DNA of 28,120 bases from CAYNNP01 sp964398215 (GTDB lineage: Bacteria; Planctomycetota; Planctomycetia; Pirellulales; Pirellulaceae), in assembly GCA_964398215.1 (NCBI GenBank), contig CAYNNP010000059.1, forward strand, positions 1 through 28,120. The letters are read 5' to 3'. The position numbers and the translations under genes are program-made. Positions 16,967 to 24,314 of the stretch are shown piece by piece (positions within the stretch are counted from its first letter, which is position 1; each line of letters opens with the position of its first letter). A model generated the notes under the pieces. That model was given only the letters and a program-made list of their open reading frames with translations, did no database searches and was not told the DNA's origin.

Positions 16967-18427
16967 CTACGCAAGCACGTCTTTTACGACGTGGCCGTGC
17001 ACATCGGTCAACCGAAATTGGCGTCCTTGGAATCGATAGGTCAGTTTTTCGTGATCGATTCCCAGCAGGTGCAATAGAGTCGCTTGAAAGTCGTGGACAT
17101 GAACCGGGTTGTCTTGAACGTTGATTCCCAAGTCGTCGGTGGATCCGTAGCTGACTCCTCGCTTCACACCGCCACCGGCCATCCAAACCGTGTAGGCATA
17201 AGGATGATGATCGCGGCCCCAGCGAGGACGATTTTTGATATCGCCTTGCAAGAACGGGGTGCGACCAAACTCGCCGCCCCAGATCACCAACGTGTCATCC
17301 AACAATCCGCGCTGCCGTAAGTCTTTGACCAATGCGGCACTAGGTTGATCTGTGTCACGGCACTGATCATAAAGTTCGGTTGTCAGGCTATTGTGCTGGT
17401 CCCATCCCGCATGCATCAATTGAATGTATCGGCTGCCGCGTTCGATCAGCCGTCGGGCCAGAATACAATTGTGTGCAAAGGATCCCGGTTCGTGAACTTG
17501 AGGTCCATACATCTCCAAAGTCGCTTTGGATTCGGATGACAAATCGGCAAGCTCTGGGATACTGCTCTGCATCTTGAAACTCATTTCATACTGAGCGATT
17601 CGCGTCGCGATTTCAGGGTCTCCGAATTCTTGCAACTTTTGTTCGTTGATCGCAGCAATGTCATCCAGCCAACCACGCCGCATTTCACGACTGATTCCGT
17701 TGGGGTTTTTCACGTACAAGACGGGATCGTTGCTGCCGCGAAACTTCACCCCTTGAAATTGACTTGGCAGAAAACCATTGCCCCAATAAAAATCATAAAA
17801 AATCTGGCCACAGGACGTGTTCTTTGTGATGCTGGTCATCACAACAAAGGCAGGCAGTTCGTCGGTTTCGGAACCAAGCCCATAGGTTAGCCAAGACCCT
17901 AGTGTTGGACGTCCAGGCATTTCGCCGCCGCTAAGTGTGAACAAAATCGCTGGTGCGTGATTGACCTGTTCGGTGTGCATACTTTTGATAAAGCACAACT
18001 CGTCAGCTACTTTGGCCGTGTGGGGCATCAATTCACTTACCCACGCGCCGCTGTCTCCGTGTTGGGCGAACGGTTCAACGGGCGCAAGCAGCAGTTTTCC
18101 GCTCGGGTCTCCCGTCATCGTGCTAAACCGACGTCCATTGATAAAGGAATCGGGGACTTGTTGGGTGTGCTGCTTTTTCAAAAGCGGTTTCCAGTCGAAC
18201 AAGTCAACGTGGGTGGGAGCACCGTTCTGAAACAGGTAAATCACACGCTTCGCTTTTGGTGCAAAATGCGGCAATCCCTGCAACCCGCCAATTCGTTCCG
18301 GAGCATCCGCTGCGTATCCATCCCGACGCAACAAACTGGCCAGTGCCGCTGCCCCCAAACCTGATGCGGAACGTCCAAAGAAATGGCGACGCGTTTGGTG
18401 AAGCTGATTTTCTTGAAGCGGATTCAT
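16967..18427 (-). CDS. DUF1501 family protein, Tat-type signal (486 aa)
   Basis: Exported protein of the DUF1501 family, related by fold to sulfatases and alkaline phosphatases; its reaction is unknown. The N-terminus has a twin-arginine motif (TRRHFFGRS) and an Ala/Leu-rich segment ending AADAPE. Family blocks are YLFQNGAPTHVDLFDWKP near 62-80, QLMHAGWDQHNSL near 333, VIWGGEFGRTPF near 380 and GRDHHPYAYTVWMAGGG near 402-418, followed by the usual YGSTDDLG element. Asp and His in these blocks are probable metal ligands. ATG at 18427 has AGGGA about 8 nt upstream, inside the end of the preceding gene. Only 4 bp separate it from the DUF1549/DUF1553 gene, the standard two-gene operon of this phylum. 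Confidence 0.95.
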   Translation of the reverse strand: MNPLQENQLHQTRRHFFGRSASGLGAAALASLLRRDGYAADAPERIGGLQGLPHFAPKAKRVIYLFQNGAPTHVDLFDWKPLLKKQHTQQVPDSFINGRRFSTMTGDPSGKLLLAPVEPFAQHGDSGAWVSELMPHTAKVADELCFIKSMHTEQVNHAPAILFTLSGGEMPGRPTLGSWLTYGLGSETDELPAFVVMTSITKNTSCGQIFYDFYWGNGFLPSQFQGVKFRGSNDPVLYVKNPNGISREMRRGWLDDIAAINEQKLQEFGDPEIATRIAQYEMSFKMQSSIPELADLSSESKATLEMYGPQVHEPGSFAHNCILARRLIERGSRYIQLMHAGWDQHNSLTTELYDQCRDTDQPSAALVKDLRQRGLLDDTLVIWGGEFGRTPFLQGDIKNRPRWGRDHHPYAYTVWMAGGGVKRGVSYGSTDDLGINVQDNPVHVHDFQATLLHLLGIDHEKLTYRFQGRQFRLTDVHGHVVKDVLA

Positions 18428-18431
18428 CGAT

Positions 18432-21400
18432 CTATTCCCTGTTCAATGTTTCGTCCAAGTTAAGAATCGCCAAGCACACAGTCGTCCAACTAGCGTGTGT
18501 GATTGCGTCAACCTTTTCATCTCGCGGTGAATCGCCAATGCTCAAAACCATTTTCGCTGAATCAGCCGATTCTTGGAATTGGCGTATTGAACGGGCAAGC
18601 CCACCAAGCAACACCTTTCGTTCGGCCGGTTTTGCATTTCGAGCCAATATGCGCTGCATCGCCAAATCCAATCTTTGCCGATCGTCGCTGCAGTCGGCTA
18701 GTAAAACTTGCTGCGCCAGTGCCCGCGCAGATTCGACAAACGTGACTTCGTTCAAAAGCTGCAGTGCTTGCAATGGAGTATTCGTGCGGTTCGGTTTGAC
18801 CGTACATGTTTGCCGTGAAGCGTTGTCGAACAGCATCGTGGGCGAAATAATTCGTCGCCAATAGATGTACAAACTGCGACGATACAACTTCTCTCCAGTG
18901 TCTTGTGTGTATTTCTTTTTGCCGAAACTTGCTTCCTCCCAAACTCCTGCGGGCTGGTACGTATTCACTGACGGACCACGATTGATTGGCGACAGCAAAC
19001 CGCTGGCAAACAGAGCTTGGTCTCGCAGCATCCATGAGGCCATCCGATAACGTGAACCACGCGCCAAGTATCGATTTTTAGGATCGTTCTCGTAGACTAC
19101 AGGAGACAAGATCTTTGACGATTGCCGATAGGTATGGCTGGTCACGATCGTGCGAATCAGATCCTTGACGTTCCAATGATTGTCGCGAAAGTCGGCGGCA
19201 AGCCAATTCAGCAAATCCATGTGAACCGGAATTTCACCTTGTCTGCCAAAGTCTTCGGGCGTATTGACCAAACCAATTCCAAAAATCTGTTGCCAGAAGC
19301 GATTGACGGTTACCCGAGCGGTCAGTGGGTTTTCATCACTCACCAACCACTTTGCCAACGCGAGACGATTCAGTGGTGATTTGGTGCCTGTTGGTGCTGG
19401 CAAGAACGCAGGAAATCGCGAGGAGACAAGGTCCTTGTTTTTGTTGTACAGGCCACGCTCCAGCACAAACGAGTCACGCGTTTTTTCCATATCCGCCATC
19501 ACCATGACCTTGGGCACGGATTTCTGTACGTCGGTACGTTTTTTGACCAACGCACCGCGCCGTCGCTGCAGTTCACTGTACTGTTCATCGGACTCCCGAT
19601 GAGCTTTACCAATCGTTTTCGCTAGTTCTTTCGATCGATCGGAAACAGGAACCTTCATTGCAGCGATCAACTCATCCGTTTCAGTAGAAAGCGATGGTTT
19701 CAGAGTGTCGGTCGCTGCGATGCGAAACCGGCCTAAATTGTGGCTGGCATGGACAGAATCATGACGCAAAACAAACTCCAGGATCGCGCCACTGGAAACC
19801 ACGACAGGCTCTTTTAAAACAAGAACCGCTTGATGGTTTCGATCAACCGGTTTGCCTTCGTAGACCGCCCAGCCAGTTTTGGAATTTGCATCGAAGACGC
19901 CTGACACGTCCCAGCCGCCTTGGGAAAATGTTGCTTTAGCAGACGCGATCGAAAGTGATGTGCGTTTGCCCGCAGCGTCAATCAGCGTGGCTTCAAACGA
20001 GGTCAACACAAAATTCCCGCTATTGCTGCGTGCCAAACCGCCTGCAGTCATGCTTGGATGCCGCAGAGCCTCGAGCCGAAATCCATGAATCGTTTGTGGC
20101 TTCACTGATGCCGTAACAGTGTAAGTGTCGTTCTTGGGGTTCTGTCCCGCCGTTAGGATCGACTGATCATCCAGAACGCGAGTACGTTGGCCTTTCGCGA
20201 ACACGTTTTTGGGTTCCAAGACTTGCCACTGGGTTGCCTGGGACAATTCTTTTGCTTTCGACTGCTCCCAAACAGACTGGAGTTCGCTCAACTGCTTTGA
20301 CCTCTCAGCCGTCAAAGCATCTATCTCCCTGATCTGTTTGGAGATCAAGTCCAACTGTTTTCGCTGATCGTCGCTGGGTACTGGCAGGACTGGCGCGGTC
20401 TGCGGGTCGCCGCCGTTTCCCTTGACTGGCGTTTGGTTAAAGAACGCAAAAAACTGATAGTACTCCTCGTTCGTGATCGGATCGAATTTATGATCGTGAC
20501 ATCGGCAGCAATTCAGGGTCATGCCAAGCCAAATCGTGCCCATGGTCTCGGTCATGTCCATCACATACTCGACGCGATTTTCTTCGGCAATTCGCCCACC
20601 CTCGCCGTTGATCATGTGGTTCCGGCAAAAACCTGTCGCCAACTTCTGTTCCAAAGACGCTTCTGGCAACAAGTCGCCGGCAAGTTGGTTGACCGTGAAC
20701 TGATCGTAGGGCAGATTTTCATTGAACGCTCGCACGACCCAGTCTCGCCATGGCCACATCGTCCGCTCGCGGTCTCCTTGGTACCCATTTGTGTCAGCAT
20801 AGCGAGCCGCGTCCAACCAATTCCAAGCCATGCGTTGTCCGTAGGCAGGCGAATCAAGCATTGCATCGACAAGTTGCTGATAGGCATCGGGATCCGTTGA
20901 ATTCACAAAATCGGCGACTTCGTCTGTCGTTGGAGGCAACCCGCGCAGATCCAACGACAACCGCCGTATTAGAGTCGCGCGGCTAGCCTCCGGCATCGGA
21001 TTCATACCACGGCTTTGCAATCTCGACTGCACGAACGCATCGATCGGATTTCGGATCGGCTGACCAAGCGCTGCCTTAGGCACAGGTGGTTTTTTCAGCT
21101 CGCGGAACGACCAATGCTTGGTCCACTTTGCTCCATCGTCGATCCACTGACCGATCGTTTGGATTTCAGATTTTGTCAGCGACCGATTGGAGTCTGGCGG
21201 AGGCATCCTGACATCGGGATCGTCGTGTGCCACCAATCGCAAATACAGTTCACTGGCATGTCGGTCACCGGGTTTGATCGCGCTCAGCGCTCCGTCTTTC
21301 GTGTCCAAACGCAAATCGGCTTGTCGTTGCTGTGAATCAGGACCGTGACAGAAAACACAATTCTCGGAAATGATTGGTCGTACATCGCGATCAAAATCAA

Positions 21401-21464
21401 CTTCCGCTGCAGATGCTCGGGCGCACAGAACGCAAACGGTGACAAAGATTATAGAAAGACGCAC
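18432..21464 (-). CDS. secreted PSCyt1-DUF1549-DUF1553 protein (1010 aa)
   Basis: Large secreted haem-type protein characteristic of Planctomycetes and related phyla. A Sec signal covers about residues 1-19 (ARASAAEV), followed by DFDRDVRPIISENCVFCHGP with haem motif CVFCH at 36-40 in a planctomycete cytochrome C (PSCyt1) domain. DUF1549 begins near 138 (IDAFVQSRL, LRRLSLDLRGLPPT-like text) and contains LNCCRCHDHKFDPI near 317-330, a second CxxCH. A charged coiled coil (LDLISKQIREIDALTAERSK, about 370-395) and a central beta-rich insert follow. DUF1553 occupies about 695-1010 (RLALAKWLV, VNRFWQQIFG, TYRQSS, NTPLQALQLLN). The start is GTG at 21464, since an in-frame TAA lies 18 nt upstream and no ATG is available. 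The length is normal for the family. It is presumably a redox partner for the DUF1501 protein encoded 4 bp downstream. Confidence 0.94.
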   Translation of the reverse strand: MRLSIIFVTVCVLCARASAAEVDFDRDVRPIISENCVFCHGPDSQQRQADLRLDTKDGALSAIKPGDRHASELYLRLVAHDDPDVRMPPPDSNRSLTKSEIQTIGQWIDDGAKWTKHWSFRELKKPPVPKAALGQPIRNPIDAFVQSRLQSRGMNPMPEASRATLIRRLSLDLRGLPPTTDEVADFVNSTDPDAYQQLVDAMLDSPAYGQRMAWNWLDAARYADTNGYQGDRERTMWPWRDWVVRAFNENLPYDQFTVNQLAGDLLPEASLEQKLATGFCRNHMINGEGGRIAEENRVEYVMDMTETMGTIWLGMTLNCCRCHDHKFDPITNEEYYQFFAFFNQTPVKGNGGDPQTAPVLPVPSDDQRKQLDLISKQIREIDALTAERSKQLSELQSVWEQSKAKELSQATQWQVLEPKNVFAKGQRTRVLDDQSILTAGQNPKNDTYTVTASVKPQTIHGFRLEALRHPSMTAGGLARSNSGNFVLTSFEATLIDAAGKRTSLSIASAKATFSQGGWDVSGVFDANSKTGWAVYEGKPVDRNHQAVLVLKEPVVVSSGAILEFVLRHDSVHASHNLGRFRIAATDTLKPSLSTETDELIAAMKVPVSDRSKELAKTIGKAHRESDEQYSELQRRRGALVKKRTDVQKSVPKVMVMADMEKTRDSFVLERGLYNKNKDLVSSRFPAFLPAPTGTKSPLNRLALAKWLVSDENPLTARVTVNRFWQQIFGIGLVNTPEDFGRQGEIPVHMDLLNWLAADFRDNHWNVKDLIRTIVTSHTYRQSSKILSPVVYENDPKNRYLARGSRYRMASWMLRDQALFASGLLSPINRGPSVNTYQPAGVWEEASFGKKKYTQDTGEKLYRRSLYIYWRRIISPTMLFDNASRQTCTVKPNRTNTPLQALQLLNEVTFVESARALAQQVLLADCSDDRQRLDLAMQRILARNAKPAERKVLLGGLARSIRQFQESADSAKMVLSIGDSPRDEKVDAITHASWTTVCLAILNLDETLNRE

Positions 21465-21584
21465 GAATGGAAAATCCGTTTAGGAAGGTACGCTGGCCGT
21501 CCAACAACATCGCGTCCCCATTCTATTAGCAGCCAGCGTCGCATTGGGCACGTGACACCAGATTCGACATCTTTTTGCAAAACT

Positions 21585-22175
21585 TCAAAACTGAAATCCG
21601 CCAGTCGAAAGCCAGAATGCGGCCAGCATGCATAGCCAAACGATATCCAGAAAGTGCCAGTACTGAGCTGCAAAATCGACTGGCCAATGACGTTCATGAT
21701 CGTATCGCCCACGCAGCGAGCCAGAGGCGACCATGCAAAGTGCGATCACACCACCCGCAACGTGCAAGCCATGCAGTACTGCCAGCACAAATATCATCCC
21801 CACAACGCCTTTGCCCATTCCAGCAACCATCTGTGGGCCTTGCAGCATGTCTTTCAGCGAATAACCCTGAAGCCCCATGAACGCGATCGCGAGGACAGTG
21901 CTGATCAAAAGTGAGATCATGGTGCCCACGCGGCGCTCGCGACGAATCAAACGTGTTGCAAAATGCACCAACACACTGATTAATAGCAACAACAGAGTAC
22001 TGGCCAAAAAACTTTTCGGCAGCGTGGCTAGGCTCTGAGGATCGTCGCGACGCCAATAGGCATACAAGCCGTACAGAATGATGCTGCCCAAAAAAAACAT
22101 TGTCAGAGACACCAAAAACAACCACCCGCCTTGGGTTTGCCTTTGGTCGCTCGGCAATAATTGTGGTTCGCTCAT
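21585..22175 (-). CDS. cytochrome c oxidase subunit III-type protein (196 aa)
   Basis: Haem-copper oxidase subunit III of the short, five-helix (caa3/bo3-like) type. Membrane helices lie at about 18-40, 54-75, 83-103, 124-150 and 172-190. Diagnostic text is LAVLHGLHVAGGVIAL near 131-146 and QYWHFLDIVWL near 171-181, the latter being the family signature. The length of about 196 residues matches bacterial short subunit III proteins. ATG at 22175 is preferred to a TTG one codon earlier. No subunit I, II or IV gene is next to it: downstream lies the DUF1549/1553 gene after 120 bp and upstream a divergent gene. It may work with an oxidase encoded elsewhere, or be an accessory membrane protein of the same fold. 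Confidence 0.88.
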   Translation of the reverse strand: MSEPQLLPSDQRQTQGGWLFLVSLTMFFLGSIILYGLYAYWRRDDPQSLATLPKSFLASTLLLLLISVLVHFATRLIRRERRVGTMISLLISTVLAIAFMGLQGYSLKDMLQGPQMVAGMGKGVVGMIFVLAVLHGLHVAGGVIALCMVASGSLRGRYDHERHWPVDFAAQYWHFLDIVWLCMLAAFWLSTGGFQF

Positions 22176-22344
22176 CAATTAGACATCAGATCGGGTGGTG
22201 GTTTTGGATATACATGATAGATACACAATCGCATCTCGTCAGTCAGGCTCGCTGGTCATTCATTCCAGATCTCGATACGATGAACCCTGGCTGCAGTGTT
22301 CGTGAAACGGACCGCCACTCGTCTACCGCGAAAAAGCAATTCAA

Positions 22345-23271
22345 GTGCTCACGATTCGGTCGTTTCGTAATTCCGATCTCCCCAGTTTGGTTGCTGTTTG
22401 GCAGTCCTACTGGAATCACTGTGGCTGTCCCGCTCTGGTAACCGCAAGCATCATTGAACGCGCAATTCTTGCTCGCACTTTTTTTGTGTCTGACCAACTA
22501 TTGATCGCCGAATCGGACCAGCAAGTCGTTGGATGGTGCCACATTGTCGAAACCGATGGCGTTGCCAATTCTGCGAACCTAAACGGCTTGTGCGTGATGC
22601 CCGAACACTCCGCTGCGATTGCACATTTGCTGGAAGCGGCGGAATCAAAAGCACAGTCCGATGGCAAGAAAATCCTCCAAGCTGGAATTTTACGCGACGA
22701 GGTTTATGGCTATGCCGGACTTTCGCCGTTGGGCGCTGGCGTTGGCGTCTGCAAAGTCCAGGCCGCATTGAACGAACACCTGGCCGCACGAAGCTACCAA
22801 GCTGGATTGTCGCTTCAGCAATTGACAATTAGCACCCAAAACTATCGGCCACCAGTCAACCGTCAGGCAATGCAGTTGCGCCGAACGACAAAGCGTTCAA
22901 TTGCCAACAAGGGCCCTGAATCGACTCGGATCGCATCGGCGATGTCGCATCTGGATGTCGAACGGCACTCTCTGTTGGCGAAATCCGGTGAAGAGAAACT
23001 CGCCGAGGTCGAAGTGTGGTTTAGTGATCCGGAAGCCGAAGTGATGCCACCAAGCCAAGCGATCGTCAATATGAATCGTTGCATTGCACCAGATGGTTTG
23101 AGTCCAGAGCAAAGCTATCTGATGTGCGAACTGCTTGAGTCGCTCAATGAACGCCATGTGATCAGCGCGGAGATTGTCATTGATGCCGACAAACAAATCG
23201 CGATCGATCAGTTAGTCAAACTGGGATTCAACGCTACGAATTTTGGCGGAATTTGGCAGAAGTCTCTGTAG
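22345..23271 (+). CDS. GNAT-like acetyltransferase domain protein (308 aa)
   Basis: Probable N-acetyltransferase-fold protein. The N-terminus MLTIRSFRNSDLPSLVAVWQ is typical of a GNAT domain, followed by LLIAESDQQVVGWCHIVE (strand 4-like), LNGLCVMPEHSAAIAHLLEA (strand and acetyl-CoA-loop region, although the usual Q/RxxGxG/A motif is not evident) and KILQAGILRDEVYGYAGLSP. A second half (from about 165), with EVEVWFSDPEAEVMPPSQAI and a final IDQLVKLGFNATNFGGIW, looks like a second, degenerate GNAT-like unit. The start is GTG at 22345 without a clear Shine-Dalgarno. The acceptor substrate is unknown. Its 3' end overlaps the convergent lipase gene by 38 bp, and it diverges from the oxidase subunit III gene across 169 bp. 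Confidence 0.75.
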   Translation: MLTIRSFRNSDLPSLVAVWQSYWNHCGCPALVTASIIERAILARTFFVSDQLLIAESDQQVVGWCHIVETDGVANSANLNGLCVMPEHSAAIAHLLEAAESKAQSDGKKILQAGILRDEVYGYAGLSPLGAGVGVCKVQAALNEHLAARSYQAGLSLQQLTISTQNYRPPVNRQAMQLRRTTKRSIANKGPESTRIASAMSHLDVERHSLLAKSGEEKLAEVEVWFSDPEAEVMPPSQAIVNMNRCIAPDGLSPEQSYLMCELLESLNERHVISAEIVIDADKQIAIDQLVKLGFNATNFGGIWQKSL

Positions 23272-24202
23272 GCGAAACAAGCTCATTCCAAAGATGCACG
23301 GCGTAGTAGGCCGGTGCGTGATCTGCGATCCCACTGATCTGCATTGGAAAGTCACCAAAGTCGATCTTCAATTCTTTAACGGTTGATTTGACGGCATCCA
23401 CAAACGTCTTTGCGCCGGTGCTTACGTCATCCCAAAAGCGACGCTCGCCACTGCCTGGGATCTTGAATTCCACGCCGCCGTGTTGATACGAAATCAATTC
23501 TGGCGGAATCCTTGAAATCCAATCATCACGATGGACAAACCTGAATTGTTTTTCAGCTGGCAAAAGCTCCGCGAATGCTTGGTCGCCAACCCTGGGAGCT
23601 CCAAACGTATAGACGCCTGCCACCGATTCAGAAAACTCCGTCGCGGCCAATACCGCCAGAGCTCCACCCAAACTATGACCTGAAAACCACAGGCTCGCTT
23701 CGCTACGCTTGGCCTTGATAATCCGAGCCAACGATTCGTTGACCTCCTGATAGGCCGCCAAAAAACCACGGTGAACTCGTCCTTCGATCGGATGATTCGT
23801 CAACACAAATTTGCTGTCGGTCAAAAAGTCGCCTGGGTCCACCCACTGAAACGCGGCCGCTTGCGACACACTGTGGTCGTTTAGACGTGTACCACGAAAC
23901 ACGACCAACATGAATTCTTTGCAAGACAAAACCATGCCGCGATTTTCGGCTTCGCTACCAATCCACTGAAGCTCGATTCCAGCATCCGGCAGCGGAGATC
24001 CTGCAAACGCTTCGCCAACGAAATCGGAATCTCCATAAACCATCAAACAAGCATCAGCCAACCACGATGCATTGGCCTGGGAAATTTCCGTAGCCTGAGA
24101 TTCGAATGGAAATTGCTGAACACCTTGGAAATACGGAAAGCCACGTACAGGCGGCTTCAGTCCGTTGATGGATTCCGTTGGCAAATCGCGTTGTGTACTC
24201 AT
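23234..24202 (-). CDS. class 3 lipase (Lipase_3 / triacylglycerol lipase-like), 322 aa
   Basis: Alpha/beta-hydrolase of the fungal-lipase-like class 3 family, which hydrolyses acylglycerols or related esters. The oxyanion segment VFRGT is at about 101-105 and VHRGFLAAY near 143-151. The nucleophile elbow is GHSLGG at 175-180 with catalytic Ser177. YTFGAPRVGDQAF near 198-210 is the family strand, Asp227 in FVHRDDWISRIPPE is the likely acid, and His295 in ADHAPAYY is the likely base. All three triad residues are thus present. There is no signal peptide or membrane helix at the N-terminus (MSTQRDLPTESINGL), so the enzyme is probably cytoplasmic unless exported by a non-classical route. Start ATG is at 24202. 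It diverges from the ABC exporter gene across a 112-bp gap, which may hold both promoters; no clear element was picked out. Confidence 0.9.
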   Translation of the reverse strand: MSTQRDLPTESINGLKPPVRGFPYFQGVQQFPFESQATEISQANASWLADACLMVYGDSDFVGEAFAGSPLPDAGIELQWIGSEAENRGMVLSCKEFMLVVFRGTRLNDHSVSQAAAFQWVDPGDFLTDSKFVLTNHPIEGRVHRGFLAAYQEVNESLARIIKAKRSEASLWFSGHSLGGALAVLAATEFSESVAGVYTFGAPRVGDQAFAELLPAEKQFRFVHRDDWISRIPPELISYQHGGVEFKIPGSGERRFWDDVSTGAKTFVDAVKSTVKELKIDFGDFPMQISGIADHAPAYYAVHLWNELVSPTETSAKFRQNS

Positions 24203-24314
24203 GTGCCAATGATAGCAACAAACTCGGCTGGCGACCCAATAGTCAAATCAGTACAAGGGTTTTTGTTAGCAATCAAACACGGAGATCGCGACCTTTTGGT
24301 AACGCGATTACAAG

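Noticed and set aside
16516..17124. 202-codon plus-strand frame bridging the 645-residue gene and the DUF1501 gene
   Set aside because: Arg-rich, low-complexity-like translation spanning the ends of two convergent real genes; a frame shadow.
21490..21539. 8-bp inverted repeat ACGCTGGC...GCCAGCGT between the oxidase subunit III and DUF1549/1553 genes
   Set aside because: The 34-nt loop and lack of a T-tract make it a poor terminator; it is compatible with chance.
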